Shown: positions 47,319 to 56,238, numbered from the stretch's first letter. The stretch: 64,000 nucleotides of DNA from Slackia isoflavoniconvertens (GCF_003725955.1 NZ_QIBZ01000007.1:57409-121408), one strand, 5' to 3'. A program made the numbers and translations. Notes: generated by a model from the letters alone, not told the origin.

Positions 47319-49766
47319 CTACCTGGCCTCGAGGCCCATTTGCAGCATATACACCTCTTCGCGCAGCTCGCGTGCATCTGCGTTGGTAAGGCGGCCAGCC
47401 TCGCGCATGAGGCGAATTTGTTCGAGCTCCATCGAAAGCGCCTCGGCCTCGATGTCGCGCGTTTTCGCCTTCACACGACGCTTGCCCAAAAACGTGCCGC
47501 GCACCTTGCGACCCGTATGCGTTTCTTCGCCAGCGAGCGCAGCGGAAGCCGCCGATGCGGCATCGGCCACGGCATTTGCCGCGGAGGTCATCTTGGCCGC
47601 CAGGTCAGCGTCATCGGAATCGGGCGCGACGAACGGAATCGTGCCTGTTTCGGAAGGCGACTCCATCACAGCCTTCAATTGCGCCTTGCGCACCTCGGCG
47701 GCATCGAGCACGCGCTTGCTTTCGGGAGTGACCTTCGGAATGTCGATGCCCGTTATGGCCTCGAGCTTCACCGTGGAATCGGGCGCCACGGCGCACTTCT
47801 CTTCGGCGACCTCTCGCGCTTCCTCACGAGCTTCGGCGGCCGCTTCTGCTTCCACGCGAGCCACGCGCAAGCGCAATGCCGTAAGGTTAGCGTTGTATTC
47901 GCTCTTCAGCAGGCCCGCAGCATGGCGGCCTTCGGCATCGAGCGCGGGCTCCATGCTTTCCAAATACTGCAAGGCGTGTTCTTCGGCGGCAATGATGAGT
48001 TTCGACATTTCGCGCTTGCATTCATCCGTCATATTCGAACCGCGAACTTTGTCCACAATGAAGCGAACCGTCCATGTGAACGGGGCTTTCTTGCGTAAAT
48101 CAGGCCGCGTAATAACCGCGCCAGGCGCAACGTCCGCGCCCGCCACAATGGGAGCTCCCGAGCCAAGCGTCGAAGCAAACTTCGAATGCGAGCCGCGCTT
48201 AAGCACGTCAATGCCGTGATGAAGCGTGCTCGCATAGCGCTCGCCCGTCGCGCGACCCACTTCGCCCGACGCCATTTTTTCGCGCACGAATTCGAGCTGG
48301 TCGCTCAGAACATCAATGCGCATGCCGCGCAGCGTGTCGTCGGAAACCTCGCGCTCGCGCACCAAATTCATACGATCGCGGTATGCCTGCACGGTAACGC
48401 GCGTAGGCACCGCCGTTTCGGGGGTCTCTTTCTCAAGCAGCTCGTCGATAACATTCTGCAAAATGTCGACTTCCACCTTCGAGCGCGGCGACGCGCCTTC
48501 GCTTTCTTCAGCGGGAGCCAGCAGCGGCACCACGAAATTCGCAATGAGCAACGTGAGCACAATAACGCCCGACGCAAGGAAGATGAGCAGGTCGCGGTTG
48601 GGAAACGGCGTTGTCGCGGCAACGAAGTACGGAAGCGACATAACGACCGAAAGCGTCACGGCGCCCTTCGGGCCAGCAAGCGTAATCACGGCCGCGTTGC
48701 GCAGGAAATCGGCATTGATCTTCGGACGGGCGCCCTCGCGATTGCGCGTGAGTTTCTCCATAACCACGACCCACGCGAAACGCACGCCAAGCACGATGGC
48801 CGTGATGAGCACGATCAGGACGAGGAGCCACGCGCCACCCTGACTGCCCGACGCATTCCATGTAGGCAGAATAACCTCGGGAAGCTTCATGCCCAGCAGC
48901 ACGAACACGATGCCGTTAATCACGAATACGATGAGCTCCCACACATTTTCGCTGGCCACGGCGTAGCGAGACGATTCGATAGTAAGCGAGCTCGGGTAGA
49001 ACTTCATGAACAGCGCAGCCGCAACCACGGCCAAAATGCCGCTCACGGCGAAGTGCTCGGCGGTGAGGTACGCGAAAAACGGCATGACCACTTCGAACAG
49101 CAGAAACACCGTGGGCGTTTCAAGGCCGAGCGCGCGCACGCGGCCAAGCACGAACATCACGATTGCCGCGAGCACAAGGCCCACGACCACGCCGCCAACG
49201 AAGTCGAACAGAAAGGTGGCCGTTGCGTTGAACAACGAGAACGTTCCCGTGACGGCCGCCGCAATGGCGAATTCGAACGCCACAACGCCCGATGCGTCGT
49301 TGAACAAAGCCTCGCCCGAAAGCAGCGATTTTTGGCGGTCGGTAAGCTTGACGTCTTTGCCCATGGCGGCAACGGCGGCGGCGTCGGTGGGACCGAGCGC
49401 GGCGCCTAGCGCGAAGGCGGCCGCAAGAGGAATAGACGGCACGATAAGGTTCAGCACGAAGCCAACCACGAGCGCCGTAATGAACACCAGGCCAATAGCG
49501 AGCGAGATGATGTGTCCCTTGTTTTTCCAAAGCGCGCCCTTATCGGCATGGCGCGATTCGTCAAAAAGCAGCGGCGCGATGAAGATGAGCAGGAAGAGCT
49601 CAGGATCGGAAATAACCGCCGAGGGGTCTTCGACAATCAAGAAGCCGACTACCGCGCCAAGGGCGATTTGCACAAGCGGCATGGCCAAGCGGGAAAATAC
49701 CTGGTCGAAAATGCTTGAGACAAGAACGCATCCAAGCAGCAGCAAAACGACTTCGAACGATTCCAT
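47319..49766 (-). CDS. CPA1-family Na+(K+)/H+ antiporter with long cytoplasmic tail
   Basis: 815 residues. The first 400 hold about twelve membrane segments with ALGPTDAAAVAAM and the ion-site motif LFNDASGVVAFEFAIAA. The remaining 400 are soluble, charged and helical with Ala/Glu-rich coiled-coil stretches, longer than in most NhaP-type proteins, suggesting regulation by a ligand or partner. It should exchange Na+ or K+ for H+ to hold internal pH and salt. ATG at 49766 follows AAAGGAGCCCC. A perfect TATGCGGC inverted repeat (49789-49808) sits just upstream. Confidence 0.85.
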   Translation of the reverse strand: MESFEVVLLLLGCVLVSSIFDQVFSRLAMPLVQIALGAVVGFLIVEDPSAVISDPELFLLIFIAPLLFDESRHADKGALWKNKGHIISLAIGLVFITALVVGFVLNLIVPSIPLAAAFALGAALGPTDAAAVAAMGKDVKLTDRQKSLLSGEALFNDASGVVAFEFAIAAAVTGTFSLFNATATFLFDFVGGVVVGLVLAAIVMFVLGRVRALGLETPTVFLLFEVVMPFFAYLTAEHFAVSGILAVVAAALFMKFYPSSLTIESSRYAVASENVWELIVFVINGIVFVLLGMKLPEVILPTWNASGSQGGAWLLVLIVLITAIVLGVRFAWVVVMEKLTRNREGARPKINADFLRNAAVITLAGPKGAVTLSVVMSLPYFVAATTPFPNRDLLIFLASGVIVLTLLIANFVVPLLAPAEESEGASPRSKVEVDILQNVIDELLEKETPETAVPTRVTVQAYRDRMNLVREREVSDDTLRGMRIDVLSDQLEFVREKMASGEVGRATGERYASTLHHGIDVLKRGSHSKFASTLGSGAPIVAGADVAPGAVITRPDLRKKAPFTWTVRFIVDKVRGSNMTDECKREMSKLIIAAEEHALQYLESMEPALDAEGRHAAGLLKSEYNANLTALRLRVARVEAEAAAEAREEAREVAEEKCAVAPDSTVKLEAITGIDIPKVTPESKRVLDAAEVRKAQLKAVMESPSETGTIPFVAPDSDDADLAAKMTSAANAVADAASAASAALAGEETHTGRKVRGTFLGKRRVKAKTRDIEAEALSMELEQIRLMREAGRLTNADARELREEVYMLQMGLEAR

Positions 49767-49788
49767 GGGGCTCCTTTAAGAGTCGGCC

Positions 49789-49808
49789 TATGCGGCACAC
49801 GCCGCATA
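49789..49808. promoter_or_regulatory. 8-bp inverted repeat upstream of the antiporter
   Basis: TATGCGGC-ACAC-GCCGCATA, 23 bases before the start. Possible operator or leader hairpin. Confidence 0.35.
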
Positions 49809-49932
49809 TATCAGTACAAACTGCCATGATAACCGACGCGTCGCGCGCAAGCCGAAAGCGTTAACGCTTCGCTACGAAAAACCGCCAACGCTGAAGAGCA
49901 GCTGAAATCGTTCGTTCCCCTTGCCTGCCACT

Positions 49933-49975
49933 CCTGTTAAATGCTCGCTGTTAAATGCTCGTAGCGTTTAACAGG
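49933..49975 (+). repeat. palindromic repeat copy 5 (with partial duplication)
   Basis: CTGTTAAATGCTCG occurs twice in a row, then TAGCGTTTAACAG completes the palindrome (core 49949-49975). Opposite orientation to copy 6; no T-tract. Confidence 0.75.
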
Positions 49976-50011
49976 TGGGCAATTGCGGCAAACGGGGCAC
50001 TCCCGATGAAA

Positions 50012-50044
50012 AACCTGTTAAACGCTACGAGCATTTAACAGGTT
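50012..50044 (-). repeat. palindromic repeat copy 6 (terminator-like, after the zeta toxin)
   Basis: 33-bp copy, 17 bases after the toxin stop, minus-strand tail TTTTTC. It forms an inverted pair with copy 5. Confidence 0.85.
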
Positions 50045-50061
50045 CAACCTCAACCGAAGGC

Positions 50062-50673
50062 TCACTCCCTCCAATTCTCGCGCTGAATAGCCCGCGCGAA
50101 CCACGGATGGGCCTTCGCTTTTTCGGAAGACCACCAACAGAGCGTCCCATTCTTCCATGCAGCCAAATGAACAAAGCCGTCGGTATTGTCGAGAACCACC
50201 GCCTCGTTCGTGTACGACAAAACCTCACCCAGGGCGGAAATGCTCGCAGAGAAACGCCGCTCAACATCCTCAGAACGAATATCATGGCCTCCAACTTGCA
50301 CGCGATGGCGAATTCTAGCCAAAGCGACTTCAGGAGAATCCACGCCGATATAAAAGAGCCGAACCCTATACCCCAGCGAATACGCCTTCCGGATGCGAGC
50401 CACCGCCGATTTTCCCGCAAGCGTCGTTTCCTGGTTGAATGATTTCATATGGACGAAATTATCTCGAACCTGACCAACTGCCTGCTTGCCCGCCCAAAGC
50501 TGGTCAGTCGGCGACGACCAGTCCTTTCCCGCGGCGACAATTATTTCATCAGGGTTGATGCGGGGCATGCGCGAATCGACGTCGCATTCGCGCCAAAGCC
50601 CCGATTGGTAAAACGTCGATTTCCCTGCGCCGTTCACGCCGGCAAACACAACGAGCGTAGGCTGGCTCGCCAT
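50062..50673 (-). CDS. zeta/PezT-type toxin kinase
   Basis: 203 residues. Walker A VFAGVNGAGKST, then RINPDEI, FNQETTLAGKS and a VRLFYIGVDSPEVALARI segment with the RHRVQVGGHDI loop, all as in zeta toxins, which phosphorylate UDP-N-acetylglucosamine and block cell-wall synthesis. The ATG directly follows the stop of the upstream HTH gene, so the two are coupled. The upstream protein is not an epsilon-type antitoxin. Some zeta-like kinases in this size class may have other nucleotide-sugar or RNA targets. Confidence 0.82.
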   Translation of the reverse strand: MASQPTLVVFAGVNGAGKSTFYQSGLWRECDVDSRMPRINPDEIIVAAGKDWSSPTDQLWAGKQAVGQVRDNFVHMKSFNQETTLAGKSAVARIRKAYSLGYRVRLFYIGVDSPEVALARIRHRVQVGGHDIRSEDVERRFSASISALGEVLSYTNEAVVLDNTDGFVHLAAWKNGTLCWWSSEKAKAHPWFARAIQRENWRE

Positions 50674-51069
50674 TTAGAATGCACCACGCTTCACGAGCTC
50701 ACGCTGTTTTTGACGCAAAAAGAAATCGGATAGCTCTATATAGAAATCGGCCTCTTCTTGCGTTTTGGCCGACTGAAGAACATCAAGCGGAACGCAGAAG
50801 GAAAAGGCCTTCTTGCATTCTTCGAAGAGCTGCGGCAGGTCGCAACGGCTTTCTGCGGAAGATGCCATACGCTCGGAATGCAGATCGTCCGACGAGGACG
50901 AGGGCCTTCCTGACGACGGATTCTTCAGTAAGCGATCGTAAACCGCGGCCTCTGGCAAAACCCACGAGCGCCCAACCTTTGTAGCTTCAAGCGAGCCGCT
51001 GGCAATGAGCTGCCGAACCCGAGCGGTCGACACTCCCAAAATTTGCGCGCATTCCGAAACAGAAAGCAT
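50674..51069 (-). CDS. HTH protein, probable antitoxin of the zeta-type kinase
   Basis: 131 residues. Residues 1-48 are an excisionase/MerR-like DNA-binding domain (LSVSECAQILGVSTARVRQL, then KVGRSWVLPEAAV). A Ser-rich linker follows, and the C-terminal 50 residues (EEADFYIELSDFFLRQKQRE) are helical and may wrap the kinase. Stop and toxin start are adjacent. The start is ATG at 51069 with AAAGGGGAAGTCC. Antitoxin function is inferred from gene order; the DNA-binding part suggests autoregulation. Confidence 0.65.
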   Translation of the reverse strand: MLSVSECAQILGVSTARVRQLIASGSLEATKVGRSWVLPEAAVYDRLLKNPSSGRPSSSSDDLHSERMASSAESRCDLPQLFEECKKAFSFCVPLDVLQSAKTQEEADFYIELSDFFLRQKQRELVKRGAF

Positions 51070-51114
51070 GGACTTCCCCTTTAAATCGCCCGATATGAAT
51101 GCCACCACAATACA

Positions 51115-51142
51115 AAAACCCTTGCGATACCGCAAGGGTTTT
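51115..51142. terminator. bidirectional hairpin upstream of the toxin-antitoxin pair
   Basis: Perfect 12-bp stem AAAACCCTTGCG with its complement and a 4-nt loop, T4 on both strands, 46 bases before the antitoxin start. Terminator or attenuator. Confidence 0.6.
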
Positions 51143-51251
51143 AGAAGTCGCCATGCACTCATAACGTTCAACGAGCATGTCGGCCGCTTCAACAAAGAAC
51201 AGCATGCGACCGAACGAAAACCTGTCGGATGCTTTCCTCCGCTAAATGCCC

Positions 51252-51282
51252 AACCTGTTAAATGCTCGTAGCGTTTAACAGG
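51252..51282 (+). repeat. palindromic repeat copy 7
   Basis: CCTGTTAAA stem with TGCTCGTAGCG centre, no T-tract, opposite orientation to copy 8. Confidence 0.8.
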
Positions 51283-51319
51283 CGGAGCAGGTCCACGGCA
51301 GGTTGGGCACGCGGGCACG

Positions 51320-51351
51320 AAAAAAGCCGGCCGCGGATGCGACCGGCTTTC
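51320..51351 (-). terminator. distal terminator downstream of htpG
   Basis: AAAGCCGG stem with GCGGCCGG complement and TTTTTT on the minus strand. Confidence 0.7.
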
Positions 51352-51448
51352 AACAATCAAGGCTAGCAATCACGACAAGCGACCGAGGCCAGCAGCCAGA
51401 ATCGGCAACTAGAGCCAACGGTCAAGGCCATCAACCAAGCTCAACCGA

Positions 51449-51481
51449 AACCTGTTAAACGCTACGAGCATTCAACAGGTT
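51449..51481 (-). repeat. palindromic repeat copy 8 (terminator-like, after htpG)
   Basis: 33-bp copy with one changed base (ATTCAACAGG), ten bases after the htpG stop; minus-strand tail TTTCGG. Confidence 0.85.
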
Positions 51482-51491
51482 GGGAATCAGG

Positions 51492-53420
51492 CTATTTCAT
51501 GAGCGAGGCAACCGCGTTCGCGAAGGCCACCGGGTCTTCCAGGGGCATGCCCTCGACGAGCAGCGCCTGGTTGTAGAGCAGGCTCGCGTAGGTCTTCACC
51601 TTTTCGGCATCGCCCGCTTCCTGCGCGGCCTTCAGCGTGGCGAACACGGGGTGCGCGGCGTTGATTTCGAGCACACGATCGCTCTTGGGCGCTTCGCCCA
51701 TGTCGGGCATCTGCGAGAGAATCTTCTCCATCTCGAGCGACACAGGGCCCTCGGCGGTGATGCACGCCGGCGCGGCCTCGGCCGTGGCAAGCTTCGTGGA
51801 CACCGCAACCTTCGTCACCGAATCGCCCAGAGCTTCTTTCATGGCGCCGAAAAGGCCTTCGTTTTCCTTCGTGGCATCTTCGGCGGCCTTCTTTTCGTCC
51901 TCGGTCTCCAAGCCCAAATCGCCCGACGCGACGTTCTTCAGCTCCTTGGCCGACTCGCCCTCGCCCCAGGTTTGCATGGTCTGGAACGTGAACTCGTCAA
52001 CGTCCTGCGTGCACAGCAGCACGTCGTAACCGCGGTCGAGCACCGAATTCACCACAGGCAGCTTCGCCAAACGGTCGGTCGAATCGCCAGCGGCATAGTA
52101 AATCGCCTTTTGGTCGGTGGGCATGGCGGCGGTGTATTCCTCGAACGTCACCATCTTCTGCTGCTTGGCCGAATAGAACAGCAGCAGGTCGCCGAGCAGG
52201 CCCTTCTGCATGCCGTAGCTCTGGTAAATGCCGAACTTCAGGCCGCGACCGAACTGCTCGAAGAACTTCTCGTAATCGTCGCGATGGTTGTCGCGCATTT
52301 TCTCGAGCTCGCTTTTAATCTTCTTCTCGAGCTTGTTAGCAATAGCACGCAGCTGGCTGTTGTGCTGCAGCGTCTCGCGCGAAATGTTCAGCTGCAAATC
52401 GGCCGAATCGACAACGCCGCGCACGAAGTTGAAGCAATCGGGCAGAAGCTCCTCGCACTTATCCATGATGAGCACGTTGGAGCTGTAGAGTGCCAGACCC
52501 TTCTTGTAGTCTTTGCTGTACAAGTCAAACGGCGCGCGGCTCGGGATGAACAGCAAAGCGTCGTAAGTAAGAGCGCCCTCGGCATGCACCTTAATCGTAC
52601 GCGCGGGGTCGGCGAAGTCGTGGAAGTTCGACTTGTAGAACTCGTTGTATTCCTCGTCGGTCACGTCAGACTTGCTGCGCTTCCAAATGGGCACCATGGA
52701 ATTGATGGTCTCACACTCGGTGTAATGCTCGAATTCGGGCTTGTAATCGTCGCCGGCATCTTCGGGCTTCGGCTTTTCGCGCGTCTTGTCGCAATCCATG
52801 GTAATGGGGTAGCGCACGTAGTTGCTGTACTTCTTGATGAGGCTCTTCAGGCCCCACTCGGAAAGGTACGTGTCGTACTTTTCCTCGTCGGTGTCGTCTT
52901 TCAGCGTAAGGATGATATCGGTGCCGTTGGTGGTGCGCTCGGCTTCCTCGATGGTGTAGCCCTCAACGCCGTCGCTGACCCACGCCCATGCCTCGTCGCT
53001 GCCGAATGCGCGGCTCACAACGCGCACTTCCTTGGCAACCATGAATGCGGAATAGAAGCCCACGCCGAACTGGCCGATGATATCCACGTCGTCGCCCTGA
53101 GCCTTGTCGTTTTCGGTTTTGAATTCGAGCGAGCCGGAATGGGCGATGGTGCCCAGGTTCTTCTCGAGCTCGTCTTTGGTCATGCCGATGCCCGAATCGC
53201 TCACGGTAACGGTGCGCGCATCTTTGTCGAAGGATACGTGAATGGCCAGCTCGTCTTTAGAGAGCTTCACGTCGGTATCGGTGAGGCTCTTGAAATAGAG
53301 CTTATCCACAGCGTCGGACGCGTTGGAGATAAGCTCGCGCAGGAAGATTTCCTTATTCGTGTAAATCGAATTGATCATGAGGTCGAGCAGCTTTTTGCTC
53401 TCTGTCTTGAACTTCTTCAT
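51492..53420 (-). CDS. htpG: Hsp90 chaperone HtpG
   Basis: 642 residues, normal length. N-terminal ATPase: FLRELISNASDAVDKL, DSGIGMTKDEL, IGQFGVGFYSAFMVA. Middle domain: GVVDSADLQLNISRETLQ. C-terminal dimer domain ends VAFANAVASLMK. A cytoplasmic folding factor working with DnaK. The promoter lies inside a CIRCE element (53535-53563), so HrcA control is likely; the terminator-like palindrome copy 8 follows it. Confidence 0.96.
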   Translation of the reverse strand: MKKFKTESKKLLDLMINSIYTNKEIFLRELISNASDAVDKLYFKSLTDTDVKLSKDELAIHVSFDKDARTVTVSDSGIGMTKDELEKNLGTIAHSGSLEFKTENDKAQGDDVDIIGQFGVGFYSAFMVAKEVRVVSRAFGSDEAWAWVSDGVEGYTIEEAERTTNGTDIILTLKDDTDEEKYDTYLSEWGLKSLIKKYSNYVRYPITMDCDKTREKPKPEDAGDDYKPEFEHYTECETINSMVPIWKRSKSDVTDEEYNEFYKSNFHDFADPARTIKVHAEGALTYDALLFIPSRAPFDLYSKDYKKGLALYSSNVLIMDKCEELLPDCFNFVRGVVDSADLQLNISRETLQHNSQLRAIANKLEKKIKSELEKMRDNHRDDYEKFFEQFGRGLKFGIYQSYGMQKGLLGDLLLFYSAKQQKMVTFEEYTAAMPTDQKAIYYAAGDSTDRLAKLPVVNSVLDRGYDVLLCTQDVDEFTFQTMQTWGEGESAKELKNVASGDLGLETEDEKKAAEDATKENEGLFGAMKEALGDSVTKVAVSTKLATAEAAPACITAEGPVSLEMEKILSQMPDMGEAPKSDRVLEINAAHPVFATLKAAQEAGDAEKVKTYASLLYNQALLVEGMPLEDPVAFANAVASLMK

Positions 53421-53806
53421 AGCTCGAATGGCCTTTCTATTCGCGTGCCGCTCAGGCGGCTTTTACCCAAAGGTCGCCGTATCGCACAAGGCGGCGCAGG
53501 CGTTTCGCCCGCGTTCGCACGTGGCGGCGGCGATTTTTAGCACTCAACATGTTCGAGTGCCAAAACAGGATTGTAGTTCGCCGCCCGCGAGTGTCAAGCA
53601 AACCCACAGCAGCGCCACGCGATGTTGACGTTTCGTTGCGAAAAGCGCTTTGCCCCCGACGCATCGACAATTCGAAAACGACGCCATTTTCGGCGCCACA
53701 CAACAGGCAAACGAGTATCTTGTTCTTACAAGCAATCGGGCACGCCAAAGGGGACGCGCCGCAAACGCCACGCGCAACGGCAGCCCGTCGACGCAAGGAG
53801 GCAGCT
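53421..53806. other. divergent intergenic region, 386 bp
   Basis: Between htpG (minus) and the alcohol dehydrogenase (plus). Contains the CIRCE element and the htpG promoter. I see no clear promoter for the dehydrogenase and no gene. Confidence 0.5.
53535..53563 (-). promoter_or_regulatory. CIRCE element over the htpG promoter
   Basis: TTAGCACTC-N9-GAGTGCCAA (53537-53563), one base from the consensus TTAGCACTC-N9-GAGTGCTAA bound by HrcA. On the minus strand it spans TTGGCA and CTAAAA with 17-base spacing, so bound repressor would cover the whole promoter, 115 bases before htpG. Confidence 0.88.
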
Positions 53807-54967
53807 ATGTCAAATCGCTTCGTTTTGAACAACATTTCTTACCACGGAGCAGGCGCGATTAAAGAAATTCCTGGCGAGCTTACCCGTCGCGGATTCTCAA
53901 AAGCGTTTGTGGCGACCGACGCTGACCTGGTGCGTTTCGGCGTCACGAAAAAGGTGACCGACCTGCTCGACGAAGCGGGCATCACATGGGAGATGTTCAG
54001 CGACATTAAGCCCAACCCCACCATCGAGAACGTGCAGGCGGGCGTGACGGCATTCAAGGCCAGCGGCGCCGATTGCATCGTGGCCGTGGGCGGCGGCAGC
54101 GCCATGGACACCGCGAAGGGCATTGGCATTATTACCACGAACCCCGAATTCGCCGACGTGGTAAGCCTCGAAGGCGTCGCGCCCACCACCAAGCATGCCG
54201 TGTTCACCATTGCGGTGCCCACTACCGCTGGTACCGCGGCCGAAGTCACTATCAATTACGTGATTACCGATACGGAAAAGGAACGCAAATTCGTCTGCGT
54301 CGACGTGAACGACATTCCTGAAGTTGCCGTTGTCGACCCTGAAATGATGGCAACCATGCCCGCAAGCCTCACCGCCGCCACTGGCATGGACGCGCTCACG
54401 CACGCGATTGAGGGCTACACCACCAAGGGCGCGTGGGAGCTTTCCGACATGTTCCACCTGAAGGCGATCGAGCTCATCTCGAAGAACCTGCGTGACGCGG
54501 TGGCCGAAGCGAAAAGCGGCGTGCCCGCGAGCGGCCGTGAAGGCATGGCGCTCGCCCAATACGTCGCCGGCATGGGCTTCTCCAACGTAGGCTTGGGCAT
54601 CGACCATTCCATGGCGCACACGCTTTCGGCGCACTACGACACGCCGCACGGCGTTGCCTGCGCGATGCTTCTGCCCATCGCGATGGAATTCAACAAACCC
54701 GTGGTCGCCGATCGCTTGGCCGATGTGGCCCGCGCGATGGGCGTTGACACCGCGGGCATGAGCACCGAAGAAGCCGCTGACGCGGCCATCGCGGCCGTGC
54801 GCCAGCTTTCCGAAGACGTCGAGATTCCCAAGACGTGCGCGGGTCTGGTCGAAGGCGACCTCGAGCAGCTGGCCCGCGATGCCATGGCCGACGCGTGCTT
54901 CCCTGGCAATCCACGCGAAGCCGACCACGACCAGGTGGTCGAGCTCTTCCGCAAAATCATGGCGTAA
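53807..54967 (+). CDS. iron-containing alcohol dehydrogenase, FucO (lactaldehyde reductase) type
   Basis: 386 residues. NAD-site GGGSAMDTAKGIG, PTTAGTAAEVT, and the iron ligands in the MDALTHAIEGY and GIDHSMAHTLSAHYDTPHG segments. It reduces short aldehydes such as lactaldehyde to alcohols during fermentation. ATG at 53807 follows AAGGAGGCAGCT. It is alone between htpG and a terminator, so its pathway is not evident; glycol, fucose/rhamnose or ethanolamine-type metabolism are options. Confidence 0.9.
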   Translation: MSNRFVLNNISYHGAGAIKEIPGELTRRGFSKAFVATDADLVRFGVTKKVTDLLDEAGITWEMFSDIKPNPTIENVQAGVTAFKASGADCIVAVGGGSAMDTAKGIGIITTNPEFADVVSLEGVAPTTKHAVFTIAVPTTAGTAAEVTINYVITDTEKERKFVCVDVNDIPEVAVVDPEMMATMPASLTAATGMDALTHAIEGYTTKGAWELSDMFHLKAIELISKNLRDAVAEAKSGVPASGREGMALAQYVAGMGFSNVGLGIDHSMAHTLSAHYDTPHGVACAMLLPIAMEFNKPVVADRLADVARAMGVDTAGMSTEEAADAAIAAVRQLSEDVEIPKTCAGLVEGDLEQLARDAMADACFPGNPREADHDQVVELFRKIMA

Positions 54968-54986
54968 GAAGTAACGGCCCTATACA

Positions 54987-55026
54987 AGAAGGAGCCTGCA
55001 ATCATTCTGCAGACTCCTTCTTTTTT
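54987..55026 (+). terminator. terminator after the alcohol dehydrogenase
   Basis: Stem of about 13 bp (AGAAGGAG arm) with six T. Also faces the CPBP gene, which ends 20 bases beyond. Confidence 0.88.
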
Positions 55027-55045
55027 CGATCTATTTCGATGAGCG

Positions 55046-55834
55046 CTACTCTTTGCGATTGGCGCGCTCGTTCTCTTCGCGACAGATTTCCTCATACATA
55101 TCGAGCATCACGCTTTGCGGAACCTCGCCGAAGAAGTAGTCGTCCTCGTTCACCATGCGCGAACCCTCGATTTCGATATCGATGATGTCGTACGCCGCAT
55201 GGGCAAGCGCGACCACCACATAGCTGCCAGTAACCGCAAACGCGATGCACATCACGAGGGACATCGCCACGCACACCAACAGGGTGTACCAATCGCGATA
55301 TTCCTCGTGCGCATACACGAAAACGGCGGTGGAAATAACAACTGCGGCAATTACGGCGATTTTTGCGGGAATGAACAGGCCCAAAAGCACGGTCACGCCG
55401 CCCACCAGCACGAAGCGGAACAAAAGCTCCTCGGCAAAGCCCGCCGCGCACATACCCGCGAACACAGCGTACGAGTCGATGCGCGGAATTTCGCCATTGA
55501 GACCGCGGCGATTCGCAATAATGCTCAACCTGCCCGACGTCGTGTGCGACGCGACGAATTCGATGGCATGGGCAACGGCGAGCGCAATCACGGTCACAAC
55601 AATGGCCGCCACGATGGTGTCAATGGCGGAAAGCTTCATGCACGACAGCGCAATTTCGTGCGCCCAGCCAAACCCGACAATTGAACCGAGCCAATCGCCC
55701 GAAACAACTCCGCTTGCGACCATGGAGCCAACAACGCCGATAAGCAGCAGCAGGCATTCCGACGCAAGCATGTTCGAAATAAGGCAGTTTTGCTCGCCCA
55801 TGTCGAGCGGATATTTTTCTCCAGGGAAAGCCAA
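55046..55834 (-). CDS. CPBP-family intramembrane metalloprotease (CAAX/Abi type)
   Basis: About 262 residues with some seven hydrophobic segments. The conserved motifs are seen in order: GFAEELLFRFVL (EExxxR), the FVYAH histidine and ALAHAAYDI (HxxxD). Members cleave prenylated or membrane peptides, or protect producers from bacteriocins. The start is uncertain: TTG at 55834 has AAAGGAG 12 bases upstream and follows the NUDIX stop by one base; ATG at 55801 and 55867 are alternatives. Last gene of the run restriction enzyme, methylase, NUDIX, CPBP. A defence role is only a suggestion from position. Confidence 0.8.
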   Translation of the reverse strand: MAFPGEKYPLDMGEQNCLISNMLASECLLLLIGVVGSMVASGVVSGDWLGSIVGFGWAHEIALSCMKLSAIDTIVAAIVVTVIALAVAHAIEFVASHTTSGRLSIIANRRGLNGEIPRIDSYAVFAGMCAAGFAEELLFRFVLVGGVTVLLGLFIPAKIAVIAAVVISTAVFVYAHEEYRDWYTLLVCVAMSLVMCIAFAVTGSYVVVALAHAAYDIIDIEIEGSRMVNEDDYFFGEVPQSVMLDMYEEICREENERANRKE

Positions 55835-55835
55835 C

Positions 55836-56231
55836 TTAGGAAAGCACTCCTTTAGCCTCGAGGGCATTAACGACTTCGATGTCGGCGGGCAGCCAATCGA
55901 CCGAGCGAAGGTTCGCCGCGCCGAGCCACTTCGCCGCCGAATGCTCCAGCAAATGCAAATGCCCCTCCACGATGGAGCACATGTAGCACCCCATGGACAG
56001 ATGGAACGCAGGGTAATCGTATTCTACCTGGTACACGAACGAATCGACCGAGACCGTCGTTTCGAGCTCTTCGCGAATCTCGCGAACCAACGCCTGCTCA
56101 GAGGTTTCTCCCGCCTCGACTTTGCCACCAGGGAATTCCCACCCGCCGGCAAGCTCGCCATACCCGCGCTGAGTCGCGAACACCTTGCCGTCATGCACAA
56201 TGACGGCCGCAACGACGTTGATTGTTTTCAT
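55836..56231 (-). CDS. NUDIX hydrolase, MutT-like
   Basis: 131 residues. The Nudix box is complete: GGKVEAGETSEQALVREI followed by REELE. Preceding GELAGGWEFPG is typical of MutT/8-oxo-dGTP or related (deoxy)nucleotide diphosphatases. ATG at 56231 has GTAGGAGAGAC upstream and starts seven bases after the methylase stop, so it is probably co-transcribed with it. A housekeeping or nucleotide-cleaning role is likely; a link to DNA modification is not established. Confidence 0.88.
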   Translation of the reverse strand: MKTINVVAAVIVHDGKVFATQRGYGELAGGWEFPGGKVEAGETSEQALVREIREELETTVSVDSFVYQVEYDYPAFHLSMGCYMCSIVEGHLHLLEHSAAKWLGAANLRSVDWLPADIEVVNALEAKGVLS

Positions 56232-56238
56232 GTCTCTC

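Larger units (their letters stand above)
51070..51491. other. 422-bp stretch with hairpins and repeats
   Basis: No gene seen. It holds the hairpin at 51115-51142, palindrome copy 7, a terminator at 51320-51351 and palindrome copy 8 right after htpG. Confidence 0.5.

Noticed and set aside
49975..50442. Open frames containing the peptide VKRYEHLTG in several places
   Set aside because: The peptide is the translation of the 33-bp palindromic repeat, not of related proteins.
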